Positions 33,901 to 45,776 of a DNA stretch of 64,000 bases are shown here, piece by piece (positions within the stretch are counted from its first letter, which is position 1; every line of letters starts with the position of its first letter). The notes below the pieces were generated by a model that ran no database searches, was not told the DNA's origin, and saw only the letters and a program-made list of their open reading frames with translations. A program made the position numbers and the translations under genes. The stretch is from Tetracentron sinense (taxonomy: Eukaryota > Streptophyta > Magnoliopsida > Trochodendrales > Trochodendraceae): positions 4,979,501 to 5,043,500 of the forward strand of contig CM026571.1 in the NCBI GenBank assembly GCA_015143295.1. Reading direction: 5' to 3'.

Positions 33901-36900
33901 ACTCAAAAATTCAACTGCTTTCAGATGGAAGAGTAAAATGAGCAAGAAAGTACCCTCTAGATGCTGCAGCAGAGACAAAAATCGGCTCTACAGGGCTGCA
34001 CTTCAGATCCAAGACACTGCAGTACAGAAATATATTATAAGCAAGCCGAAAGGAACAACTGATATCACAGTCAAAGCTTTTCTAGTGAGGACCTCGGAAA
34101 TGCTTCCGTTGTATTGAGATCACATACAACTCTCTTTGCATCAACATTCCAAGCTTTAATGCCACCATCAGCTGTGCCTATGAGTAGCTATTGTCAAGAA
34201 GAACGATGAAAATTGGAAAACATTATCCTATCTTTAAAATTATCCAAGCACATTTCCTAGTAATACCAAATAGGAGTTCAGTATGAATCTCTTGCACACA
34301 CTATTTCACATACCAAGCGGTCAGATTTGCACTCCCAGTCAAGCGACATAATCTCGGCCCCGCAGTAGATGGTTGCATTTCTAGATGTCGTGGTTGATGA
34401 GTCATATGTCCATATCCTTCAATATATACACCCAAAACGAGTTTGTGAATTGGACTGCAACACATAATAAAGTAGGAGTTGTACAACATTCATAACGAGG
34501 ACCGAACTGACACTCAACGTTACATTACCCTAAGTCTCCATTGTAAAGTTGGAAGCAATTTCAATTACAGTAGTTAAAGTTTTGATGAAATTTGTAAAAT
34601 TTGGCCAAAATCTCGCAATGTCAACTCCCTATAATATAGAATCCAAAACATTTGGAGACTTACAATTTATTGCACGATATATACCAAAATATTGTCCCTT
34701 ATATAAGAAAAATGCAGCCTGACATATAGACTGTCCAGAAATTCTTCAGCAAAAAATTAATAACAGAGATATATAAGGGGTAAACCATTACATATCTGTG
34801 TTTCAAATGTTGATTATTTCATACATTAATTACCGAAATAATCAACTATAAAAATTTTATTAATAAAATATAGTAAATTCATATTAAATAGATGCAATGG
34901 GATAACCATTATATATTCTATTTCAAAATGTTTTGATATTTTAAATTTCGTAATTTAAGGATTATAACGCTAACTTTAAATGAAAGTATGAAAAGTTATT
35001 TTTAGTTAAGACTCAAACATCAGATTTATTAGGGTACCTAATAGGGTAAAGTATTTATGCATTTTGTAATGATTCATGGTCATATAAGGAATTGTGTGAC
35101 TTTTTAAAAACTAAACTATATCTGTTTTTAAAATTAAAATTATTAATCTAAGTTATAAATTGAAAAAAAAAGTTAAAATAACTAATTACCTTGAAAAATT
35201 ATAACTACAACTATGAGTCATTTGTTCGACTTTGATCATTAATTATGTAGCATTTTATATTTAGACAATTATTTTTTATAATTATTATGAAAAAAAACTA
35301 ATGAAAAAGCTTTCGGTGGTTCTTAAATTGTTTAAATGACTTGTATATGTATATAACTATCCGTGTTTTAAAGTCGAAGGAGTAAGACGTGAGGTGGGGC
35401 ATTAGGAACTCTAAATGCAAGAGGCATGAGGCTTAAGCCTTACATTCCCTCATTTTAAAAAAAAAATGAAAAATGAAAATTTTTCCATAAATAAATAAAT
35501 AAAGTTGAAGATTAATATATATATATATATATATACAAGTATATATTTAGGATATACCATGTAAATGATTCAACCATCATATAGTAAAAGATAAATTTAA
35601 GAGAGGCAACCAAAAGATGCAACTTAGATCCAATTTTTTGTTCATAACTTCATATACTTACATATTGATTTGTTCATAACTTCAAATACTTACATATTGC
35701 AAGACATGACTTAGAATCCTCTTGAGTTCCAAAGGGGGTCAACCGTACATATGGGGTAGGCTTGTGGAAGGGGATAATGGCTGTCGCCAATCTAGTTTTT
35801 GATCAATAGCACATTTTATTAAAAAGAGCAGAAAAACACAAGAAAAAAAACTACCAAACAAACATAGAGTTTACAAGCAAGTAAACTCAACAAAAGCAAA
35901 ACCACCTTCAACCACCCCTCCCCTCTACAACTTCCAAACGCTAAAGCATAAAATTTAGAATATCCTCCCTCGGGATAGGACCCTCACCCACTCCAAGATA
36001 GTCATGTGAATGCGATTATATAGACGAGGCACTGTAACGCCCGGTTGTAGAAAAGCAGGGGTAATTTGGACTTTTTCATAATTTTGGCATTTTTTGTATT
36101 ATTAATTATTTGATTAAGTATGAAAGATGTAAGGTAAGAATATGTTTTTATTAAGCGAAGTTAATCTCTTGAAAATGAGTCTAAATGCCTTACTTTTCCA
36201 AAAATACCCTTAGACCACAAGAGAAGCCTTAAAACTACAAGAAGGCTTGCAGTTTGGTCTTTTTACCTTTTGGTGGAGAGAAAAAGAAGAGAACGTGAGT
36301 TCTCTTCTCTTCCTCTATTTTTCTTTCATTTTCTCTTCTCTTTCTTCTCTCTCCCATTTTCCTCCCACTCTAAGACCCGAGCACCCCAGCCACCTCCGAC
36401 ATCATCACCGGCCAGCCACAGTCTCACCGCCGGCCAGCCCCTAGTTTGGGCCAAAAACTCACCCCAAAACCTATTTAAACCCCCATGTTTCTTGGTTTTT
36501 CTTCAACCCTAATGAAAAACTAATTTGGGGGAGACATTAAGAAACTAAAGCACGCATCTGGTGAGTTATCTATCTAAAGTTATTATCCTTTTTTTTTTTT
36601 TAAATCTTGACATTTTGTGTATCAAGCTTGAGTTTCATGATGTGTGTATAAATTGGTTTCATTCCTTGTTTCTAAACATTTTCTTGGGGTGTAGTAATGT
36701 GGTGAACACGGTTAATTTGAAGGGTAGTGGTGTAACTTCAAAATAGGAAAAAGTAGGGTTTATGTTCAAAACATAAATTGGGCTTTTGTTATTAATCAAT
36801 CAATTTGGTAAAATTAATTTGATAGATGTTTAATTGGGGATATTATAATGTGGGAAAGAATTTTTATTGAATTTGACAAGTTAATTTTGATGATTTAATA

Positions 36901-39900
36901 TCATTAAGGGTATTATGGATATTTTAGAAAAATGCTCTAGTGTGGATTTCAAAATAATGAGTTTAGTCCCAATTCCCAAAGGGAAGCTTATGATTTTAAA
37001 TTATATTGGAAAAACATGAATGGTTAATGTGGTTTGAAATGTATCTAAGAAATTGTTTGAGTATGGAAAGTTAGGGAAAACATTTGATTTCTCGTCTAAA
37101 GTTTATATTTTAGATTCATGAATTATTTGATGAACTTTGATGGCTAAGCGATGAAAGATTCTATGAAAATTTCAAGAGAGTGCATATGCATGTATTGAGT
37201 TAGTATGTAGCTAATGCATTAATGTATGCTTGTATGTTATTATACCTTAGGCGAAGGCTTACTACCAGCGATTGACCCAAGAAGCTCCGGTGCGAACTAT
37301 ATTTATCTTGGCACTTAGTTCAGGTGAGTGAATACCTACTATAGTGATTTTGTTCAAATTAAAGGTTAAGAACTAGCGAGTATGTTTATGATTATGAACT
37401 AGTGAGTATTTTTAGTATGTTTATGGAATCAGTGGTAGTATGAATACGATGAATAAGTGTATGTAACTAATGAGTATGATTATGAAATCCTTGGTAGTAT
37501 GAATACGTCTATGTAAGTACATCCATAAATTAAGGATTATGTAAATGAAATCCTGATAAGAGTCAGGTCTCTTGATAACAAATGGAAAGAATCCACTGGG
37601 AATAGAGCTGCTTGTAAGGTAAGCACCCAGATGGACAGATAGAAACCATCCACTGGGAACAGGACTGCCTGTAAGGTAAGCGTCCAGATGGACAGATGGA
37701 TGATGGATACCATCCACTGGGAACAGGGCTGCCTGTAAGGTAAGCACCCAGATGGACAGATGGATACCATCCACTGGGAATAGGACTGCCTGTAAGGTAA
37801 CCGCCCAGATGGACAGATGGATATCATCCACTAAGAACAGGGTTGCCTGTAAGGTAAGCGCTCAAATGGATAGATGGATACCATCCATTAGGAATAGGGC
37901 TACCTCTAAGGTAAGCGTCCAGATGGACAAATGGAACAATTTCCTACTGGGAATAGGGCTGCCCCTAGGGTAAGCGCCCAAGAAGGAAAACCAGGTGCCT
38001 AGAATAGGGCTACCCGCGAGGTAAGTGCCCAGGCAGGCAGGGTGGGTATTTATGAAATATGATAAAGAAATTTTAAGCAGACAGGTAGTATGGACATGTA
38101 TGAATTATGATCAGGGAATTCTAAACAAATAGGCAAACAAGCAGGCAATATGCATATGCATGACAATGATAAGGAAATTCTACTCAGTAATTTTGTAGAA
38201 ACTTTAGACTCACTATGTAGTGTTGGGAAAATTATCAATGGTCGTAAAGTAGTATATATGAGAAATTTGGAAAGTATGAGAATTATATTATGTTATGTTT
38301 CAATGACTTTCTTATGAACAGGTTTTACAGGTAATGTATAAGATTTTGAAATCCTCTATTTTAAGAGGAGACTCTACCGAAAATTTTCTAAATAAGCAGG
38401 GTGATTATGGTTAACTGTTCTTGTTTTCTGAGTTAGATCATGTTTATGTTGTACCTATAGTTGATATTCATTCACTGAGCTATGTCTCACTTTGTTATTT
38501 TCCCCTATTTCAGATTAGCATCAGTTTTTTATAGGCCAGTCATTCGCCGAGTTAGTAGAGATCGTGTCACGGTGTCATCATTGTGTCTGCCTCAATTGAG
38601 GTCTCATTTTATTTAGACCTATCACTGACATTTAATCTTTTGAGATGTCTTTATATGGGCATATGTATGATAGTAGGTTTAGCCCATGGTATCCGGGCTT
38701 TTAGGATTCTACATGTATGTTCCATGTTTCAGAAATACGTATGAATGCATATGCTTTAGCAGGTTCACAATTAGAATTATGTTATCCACAGGAAGGTTCC
38801 TAGCAGTACCTCGCCTCGTGGGGTCCACTTCATCCGGGGGAGATCTACCCTACTGGAAGGGGTGTGACAGGCACTGTGGACGAGACATCTTCAAACACCC
38901 TCTCATTCCTCGCTTTCCACAGAAGCCAAGAAATTGCCCCAGGATGGACTCCCCAAACCACCTCCCAAACTCCTTCACCTCTATCTCATGTACAACTCTC
39001 TAGCAAGTTCCACAAGGACAAGGAAAATACCCAAGCCACTCCCAAACGAGACAAGAAATAATTCCACACCTCAACCACTATCGGACAATGAAGAAGAAGT
39101 TGGTCCACCGTTTCTTCCGCTTTGAAACACATAAAGCACCTATTGGACAAACTCCAACCCCGAGTCTACATATGATCCACCGTGAAGGATTCTATCCAAT
39201 ACAGTGGTCCATAAGAAAAAAGAGACCTTAGAGGGTAATCCTGGATTCCAAACAGCCCTATAAGGAAACGGCCTCCCTTCCAAAGATATAAGAGAATGAT
39301 ACAAAGCTTTAACTGAAAATCTCCCACATCTATCCTTGCTCCACAACCTACAGTCCCTGACCTCTAGGTAAATCACAGACGAAGAAATACGCACCAAGAG
39401 TCTAAATAAATCATCCATCTCCCAGTCCTTAAGATCCCTTCTCAACCTTGAACACCAGACCACTCTCATTGCATTCCTCTTATATGCATCCACCACAAGC
39501 GCCTCCCTGTTCAACGCTAGGCTGAAGAGGTTGCCAAAATCATCCATAAGCCGCGACGATCATGTCCAGACATCCTTCCAAAACCTTATTTCCGACCCTC
39601 TCCCTACCCGGAAGCGAAAAAATGGCACAACCAAACCCATCGTAGCCATAATCCCCTTCCAAAATCCCAAACTGTGGGGACCTCTAACCTCCCAAGGGAT
39701 CCAACAGCAAGTCTCCCCATACTTTGCTACTATCACCTCCCGCCAAAGACTACTCCTATCTTCTCCAAATCTCCACACCCACTTACCTAATAAGGCTTTG
39801 TTCATTTGAGATAGCAGCTTCAAACTCAACCCTCCCTCTTCCTTAAGTCGACACATTTGGGACCATGCCACCAAATGATACCGGGCTTTATCCCTTCTAT

Positions 39901-42900
39901 CATTCCAAAGAAAATCCCCCTACCTCTTCTTGATAGTGGCTGCTACTGAACGAGGAATGGTGAGAGTAGACAAGAAGTAAACAGGAAGGCTCTGTAACAT
40001 ACTCCGAATCAAAGTCAATTTTCCCCCTTTGGATAAGTAAGAAGACCTCCACCCTGATAATCTTTTCTTAATACGGTCTAGGACTGGATTCCAAACAGAT
40101 TTCATCTAGCTAGCTCCCAAAGGCATCCCTAAATAGACTGAAGGAAGAGAACCCACCCAGCAATCGAGGCACACGGCCAGGTGATTCAAAATAGGGACCT
40201 CCCCTACCTTAACAATTTCAGACTTAGCCAAATTTATGCGGAGTCCCGACACTACCTCAAAACATCGAAGAATACATCTGACATTGAGAAGATTCCTTCT
40301 CAAAGCCCAATTGAAGATAAGAGTGTCGTTCGCAAATTGTAGATGCGAGATCCTTGGGCCATGGTTACCAATCTGAAAGCCTTTAAACTAAGTCTCATCT
40401 GCTTTGGACATCATTCTACTTAACGCTTCTAAAACAATCACAAAAAGAAATGGGGAGATTGGGTCCCCCTGCCTCAACCCCCTAGAACTGGGAAAGAACC
40501 CTACCGAGCTTCCATTCATCAAGATGGAAAAGGAGACGGATGCTATACACGACGTCATCCAAATCCTCCACTTCGTTCCAAACCCCATCCTTCTAAGGAC
40601 ATAAAGAAGGAACTCCTAATTGACGTGATCATATGCCTTCTCCATATCTACTTTACACAGGATGCCCAGAATCTGATCCCGCATCCTTGAATCAATGCAT
40701 GCATTTGCCACAAGAATCCCATCTATTATTTAGCGCCCTCCCACAAACGCACTCTACAAGAATCCCATCTATTATTTCGCTTTCAAGTAGGTCGAGGTCT
40801 AGAGATTAAATTTTGGAAACATATTTGGTGTGGTCCTGCGAAACTATAGGATGACTTCGGTAATATCTTCTGTTTCGCAGAAAACAGAGACGCTCTAGCG
40901 GGAGACAACCTTGAATTGCAAGACTCAGGGGTGGTGTGGTGCCCAAAGTTAAAGCAGAACTTGAACGATTGGGAAATAGCTGATTTGGATCGGCTTTTTT
41001 GCTTGGATCTGCCTCTTTAAGGCCTCAAAGCAGAGATGTCCGAACTTGGTCTAGGGGCAACAATGGTGGATTTTCAGTTAGATCACTGCTACAATCTCTA
41101 GGGTCATCTTCTCATGCACCTTTCCCTCATAGAAATTTTATGGAATCCAAGAATTCCTTCAAAGGTATCCTTTTTTCTATGAAATGCAACTTTGAATAAG
41201 ATTCTTACCTGTGATCACTTCAAATCTAGAGGATGGAAGTTGGCTAATCGTTGCTTTAAGTGCCTTCATGCGAAAGAAATGGTTGATCACTTTGCTCTTG
41301 CATTGCCCTATGGTGGGTGAGATATATGGGCATTTTCTATCCCGAGTAGGGGTGGATTGGGTCTTCCCTTCTTCCTTTCACAGCTTCTTATCCTGCTGAG
41401 TTTTGGTTAGTGATGATAGTGCCCGGAGGGCAGTTTGGGTGATCCTTCCTAGGGCCATCTCATGGGTCATTTGGAAAGAACGAAACAAGAGAGTCTTCAT
41501 GAACTCTCATTCTTCTATACATCGGATTTGCTCTCGCATACGCGTACTGGTCTCAAAATGGGCAAGCCTCCGGCAGGAGGGAGTGGGCCTGAGTGCATTC
41601 TTGGATTGATAGTTTGCCACTCCCAACCCACATGACTGTTTCGCTGCATCCTTGCTTTCTTACTTATATTTTGGTTTTCTTTGGTTTACAATCTTGTAAT
41701 CCTTGCAATTCTATCTCTTTTGATTAATATATGGTTGCTTTATTGATTAAAAAAAATAGTTGCAAATAAGTCACCAAAAAAATCAAAAAATGAAAAAAAT
41801 TTAAGCATCGGTTATTGGGTCACATCCCTTTTTTTTTGGTAATGCATGAGACGCACGCCTTAGACATAAAGCAAGCCTCAAGGTGTGAGCCGTGTGCCTT
41901 ATGTGAGTCTCACACTTTGAGACACAAGCCTCACGGAATTTAAGCCTCAAGGTTGAATTTTGTACTTGTATTAATAACTATTGGAAATAATCTATTGATA
42001 CTATTTTTTTATATCGATAATCAAGCGAAGATATATTAAAAGAAGCGAAACAAAAACTACAAAAGCATATCCAGAAATCTATGGATGCTAATTTAGATGT
42101 CAATGTATCATATATGCCCGTCATCAAGTAGTTTTCTTCTTAATTTTACTTATTACGCATGGTTTATTTGTAATCTTTTAAATTCTGTTTGCAATCATCT
42201 CTTTCTAAAAATACCTGAAATTTCGCTGAAACATTCTATGGTTTTCCATAAATTCCCCCAAAACAGCAGAATATTGTACCAAATCAAAAGACTACCACCA
42301 AAAAAATTCCATATCCAAAGAGAGATATTTATGCAAATTTAGAACCGTGGTTCAATAAACCAGACATTCCAGTCAATGTAGCACCATTTGGGTTGGATAT
42401 TATCGGAAATTAACTCATCAATATATTTCTAACTGTCTGATCCAAATTACTTTTGCATGGTCCATAAACTTATCACAAATGACACCAATATGGTTAGGAT
42501 CATCCAATTGAATTAATTACTATCCCAGGTTCGCATAAGTGGCCTATGGGTTGGACCTTCTAAGCATGTCACATGTATAATAAGGAACCAGGTATAAATA
42601 GTTAAATACTTTATAGTGCTCCCCAGGTTCTCACCTTGTTTCTCTTATGTAAGTTACTTCAACAAGCATAAGTAATTTACTTCTACAGTAATTACCTGAC
42701 TGTACCATCCACAGAAGCACTAGCAATATTGTTTCCAGATGCAGAAAAACGGCATCGACTAATTGGATTGGTATGGCCTAAGAATGTCTCCTGGAAACCA
42801 TGGTCTTTAGAAAGTTACATGGACTTTAATAAAAGATAAAGCAGCGTACAAATTAAGGCCACATGAACAAGAAGAGATGCACAAAACATAAAAGTGAAGT

Positions 42901-43602
42901 AAAGGGCTGGAATTTTAGAAATGGAAAGAAACATCAAATATGATTTAGTAATAAATTTTACCTGGAAGTCTACTTTCACTTCTGGGAAGTCTTCCTCTCT
43001 CTGCACCTCTCCACCATTTGCTGTTGTAACGCATGCAATCGTTACTTGAGAAGAACCATATGTAAAGCAACCATTGTAAAAAAAATATAAAAATCAATTC
43101 AAGTAATCAAGATCATGGAGATGGTTTACATTGAAAAGTTTTGCACTCCAGAAACTGAAAAGGGAAAATACTTCTACCTGGGCGGCAACACCTTACGAGC
43201 TACAATAATCTATTTCTTCTTTTCTTTCATATAAGTTCTGTAACTAGTTTGCTACACTAAGTATGAGTCAATGTTTTAAGAGGCGTGTGAGGCTTACGCC
43301 TTGAGGCTCACCTCGAGACGAGGCTTAACCATGAGGCTTAAATCCCATAAGGCTCACGCCATAAAGTGTGAAGCTCACATGAGGAACACGCACCATGCTT
43401 TGAGGCTCATTTTATATATATAGTGTACGCCTCATACATTAACTAAAATTAGGGTTCTAGCCACATATCTGAGACTTAAACGTTGTTTTTATTTTAGATT
43501 TGTTATTTGTTTCAATTAATAACACAAAACATTTTATTTATTTCATATAAGACATTGAAAATGATGATTTGGTTTCTACTAGCACTTAAGATGACACTTT
43601 AT

Positions 43603-43655
<53 letters not shown>

Positions 43656-45776
43656 ATCTTTCATTAACTTTTTAAATATTTTGTAAATTCTCATATATTC
43701 TATTTATTTGTTAAAATGAGAGAGAATGAAGCTTTCTTGTGAGGCTTGCGCCTCACGTATCTTGAGGTCCTAACGCCTCGCCTAAGTCGCCTCATGCCTT
43801 CGAGCTTTAAAACATTGAGTACAGAATGAATAAAGAATAGTTAGCAACCTGAACGGCCATCTTGAAACACTTGGAAGGAATCATTAGTTCCACCATCTCC
43901 ATCGGGAAGCGTCATTGAAGAACTTGAATCATGTTGTGACTCAAATAAGGTCAAACCTGAAAGCTTAGCAGAGCTCGTAACATCCCAATCCTGACCCAGG
44001 AGTTCTTTTTCTCCTAAATGAGAAGTCGCACTATTTTCATGCAGACCCCCAGATTGAAGATTATTTTCTTCATGAAAACCTCTCAGTTGACTCCCAGTTA
44101 GAGAGTGTGTAGAGCTGTTCTTTTGCAGCATGCTTGCTTCCACTGCTGATGAGGCAGTACTGAGTGGCAAAACAACATCAAATTTTTAAAAAATGAGTAA
44201 ATAAATTACTGTAACCTGGAGATAAATCCCAGTATAAAACATTCTCACCTCCTTGAATGGCGTAGCTGAGCCTCCTTTTCCTCAAGTAAAGCCTGAAGCT
44301 GTGATAGTTTAATATTAAGTTGCTTAATGTCTCTCTTGAGACTCTTGACAGCATTCTTCTCAGAACTGATCTTTAATAGGGCAGGGATGCGTAGATTCGT
44401 CAAGGAAATGTTTTTGGGAATCATATCAGCAATAGTATCAATTTAATGCTAAAATGACCAGCTGGTGTTATTCTATGGTAATTGGTGGAAATGAAATTAT
44501 GAAGATAAATAGTTTTCTCTAGTGTAAACACAATGAAGTGACATTTCTGGATTTTGCCTATTAATCTAAAAACCCTAATTTCTTAGATGCATAAAACTTG
44601 TTACAACAATGTTAAAATCAAAACAATATTTAAAAATGATATTCTAGACTATAATTGTTAAATTCTTTTGTGGAACCTAGTTTCTTTCTCTGGTTTACAA
44701 TAACAAAAGTTAACATGACATTCCACTAATTTAACAATATTATTTTAGAAAAGACTTAACAATAAGTTCCAGAGCAGATGACCACATAGTGCCCAATAGA
44801 AATCCCGACCAATAGTATTTCTGTGAAAATATTTGTTATTAAGCTGGGAATGGAAACGTACTAAACTTGAGGACCTAACGCAATTTAGGGCAGAAAGCAT
44901 GGAATAAATTTTCTGAAAGAAAAATGGAATTCCAAGATGATCTATATTTAGTTTGAAATTAAATAGATCAATCTTACAAATAGAAGAACAAGATAACCTC
45001 ATTTGGCCACCCCCAGAGTACCGACATAATACAACTACAGGTTCTTATTTGCAGTTACAATAGAAACCCAAAATTTAAGTTGGCTGGTGATTGAACACAT
45101 TATATTAAGATAAGCTGAGCACCTTTAAGAGAAATCAAAGAAAATATCATATTGCAGGATATGAGTACCATTGAAGATCTCGCTTAAGAAATTTCTAAAC
45201 GAAAGAAGCAAGGCATCAAACCACTCCCTCGAAAAGTAAACGCGGAACTGAGGATCCAAGCTTGGGTTCTTTAGATATGGAATGGCTGCATGGAATATCA
45301 TTTGGTATGAACAGAGGGGATAAGGAGATCAAGAGAACACAAAACAAAAATAACTAGAAAATGAGAAAGGAAAATAGGAACTCACCAAACCATGGAGTCC
45401 AATCCTGGCCTCTTTGCAGCAAATCATTGCCGTTTGTCCCAAAAAACTCTACAACTTTGTCATTCCTTCCCGATTGTGTAGCATGAACAATATAGTAACG
45501 TAGAATTGAGACCTCCAATTTCGATAGTGTAGCAATAAGTACTGTCTCGGTGGATGAAGAGAAGCACTGCTTGAAAAAACTTAGCAATCCAATTAATTTT
45601 TCTGCCTGAAATTTGGGAACATATACTGAGAAGATTAAGTCTAAGATCTTATCCACTTGAAATCCTTTTCCAATATCTGTGGACAACTCTTTCTCAAAAG
45701 CTTGGAGAGTATTTGTAAACCCTCTGAAGACAAGAAACTCCCTTACAAGTTCCTCAGCATATTGCACGTTCTCCAT
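30975..45776 (-). CDS. WDR91: WDR91-like LisH/WD40 protein, at least 15 coding exons
   Basis: WDR91 in animals controls endosomal PI3P and Rab7 steps; a plant role is inferred. Coding exons: 45386-45776 (LisH-like start, [20 protein letters not shown]), 45169-45285, 44249-44370 (coiled coil), 43849-44159 (Ser-rich linker), 42962-43020, 42696-42790, 34314-34416, 34093-34187, 33954-34016, 32828-32903, 32619-32727, 32204-32289, 31909-31967, 31391-31499, 30975-31109. The WD40 blades include [41 protein letters not shown] and [15 protein letters not shown] at the stop. From 44370 on all phases join. Between 45169 and 44370 the phases disagree, so one small exon is probably missing from my model. 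The intron 42695-34417 is 8.3 kb of nested transposons; the intron after exon 32204-32289 has a GC donor. Confidence 0.88.
32054..32121. repeat. 34-bp perfect tandem duplication in a WDR91 intron
   Basis: The two 34-bp units (32054-32087 and 32088-32121) are identical. Each starts GCAAGTAGC and ends ACACATGAAG. This points to a very recent event. Confidence 0.95.
32202..32203 (-). promoter_or_regulatory. Non-canonical GC 5' splice site
   Basis: The exon 32204-32289 ends GATGGAAAG and the intron starts gcaagt. This is the strong-consensus form (AAG/GCAAGT) of a GC-AG intron. The upstream and downstream exons join in phase across it. Confidence 0.8.
33220..33310 (-). mobile_element. SINE 3' fragment, minus strand
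   Basis: A T run (33224-33231) is followed by TGTCACACGGTTAGACCGCAACC and TTAGTATTTGTTCTAGTTAG, matching the 3' half of the SINE at 8336-8525. It lies in a WDR91 intron, in the gene's sense orientation. Confidence 0.65.
35358..35700. mobile_element. GAGGC-rich inverted-repeat element, left part
   Basis: GTTTTAAAGTCGAAGG followed by GACGTGAGG, AGGCATGAGGCTTAAGCC matches the terminus of the related element at 43268-43813 read in reverse. Its other part appears at 41835-41960, on the far side of the LINEs. It also contains a TA microsatellite near 35515-35535. Confidence 0.5.
35716..35800 (+). mobile_element. LINE fragment, plus strand (left part of a split copy)
   Basis: One frame encodes [18 protein letters not shown], matching the conserved [10 protein letters not shown] segment of the LINE at 46053-47823. 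The plus-strand sequence breaks at a T run and appears to resume near 40778 with [17 protein letters not shown], the residues expected next. Confidence 0.65.
35801..36032 (-). mobile_element. LINE 3' end, minus strand (distal part)
   Basis: Read on the minus strand this is a non-coding 3' tail ending CTCTTTTTAATAAAATGTGC and then an A run. It is separated from the rest of the LINE (38870 onward) by the solo LTR, whose GGCAC target duplication (36028-36032) lies at its edge. Confidence 0.6.
36033..38869 (+). mobile_element. Solo LTR (2,837 bp), Gypsy-like ends
   Basis: It begins TGTAACGCCCGG and ends GGGGTGTGACA, giving TG...CA termini with short inverted similarity. It is flanked by identical GGCAC duplications at 36028-36032 and 38870-38874. 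No gag, protease, RT or integrase frame lies inside, so this is one LTR left by recombination. A TATA-like CTATTTAAAC at about 36470, followed by a CT-rich and then leader-like region, suggests plus-strand LTR promoter orientation. An internal minisatellite is listed separately. It lies antisense within a WDR91 intron. Confidence 0.85.
37591..38035 (+). repeat. 57-bp minisatellite within the solo LTR
   Basis: Unit starts marked by ATCCACTGGGAA lie at 37591, 37648, 37712, 37769, 37826 and 37883, followed by two more degenerate units. Most are spaced 57 bp, one 64 bp. Each unit carries GCCTGTAAGGTAAGC and CAGATGGACAGATGG. Confidence 0.9.
38870..40755 (-). mobile_element. LINE (L1/RTE-like plant retrotransposon), minus strand, decayed
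   Basis: From high to low coordinates the minus strand encodes reverse transcriptase blocks. These are [60 protein letters not shown] (YADD-like motif with the second Asp changed to Asn), [21 protein letters not shown] and [28 protein letters not shown] sequence and a zf-RVT-like segment ([11 protein letters not shown]) follow, then a 3' UTR. Stops and frameshifts are frequent. The 5' end is truncated inside RT near 40755. Confidence 0.85.
40756..41757 (+). mobile_element. LINE 3' half, plus strand (right part of a split copy)
   Basis: It reads [17 protein letters not shown], then [30 protein letters not shown] and [15 protein letters not shown]. These are the region after RT and the zf-RVT region, ending in a short A-rich tail (attaaaaaaaat, 41740-41752). 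In-frame stops are present. TTGCAA motifs near 35695 and 41760 may be remnants of its target duplication. Confidence 0.7.
41835..41960. mobile_element. GAGGC-rich inverted-repeat element, right part
   Basis: AGCCTCAAGGTGTGAGCC, TGTGAGTCTCACACTTTGAG and GGAATTTAAGCCTCAAGG match the reverse of the left half of the element at 43268-43813. With 35358-35700 it brackets all the LINE and LTR sequence in this intron. Confidence 0.5.
43268..43813. mobile_element. GAGGC-rich element with AATGTTTTAA ends
   Basis: The left end is CAATGTTTTAAGAGGCG and the right end is CGAGCTTTAAAACATTG, inverted. Multiple GAGGCTTACGCC/GCGCCTCAC motifs lie near both ends. The flanks TGAGTCA and TGAGTACA are similar, a possible 8-bp duplication with one indel. 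A CT/TA microsatellite (about 43612-43656) lies inside. No coding capacity. Located in the WDR91 intron between 43021 and 43848. Confidence 0.65.

Noticed and set aside
37591..38035. CRISPR-like array
   Set aside because: Units are contiguous 57-bp minisatellite repeats with no unique spacers, and the DNA is a plant nuclear LTR.
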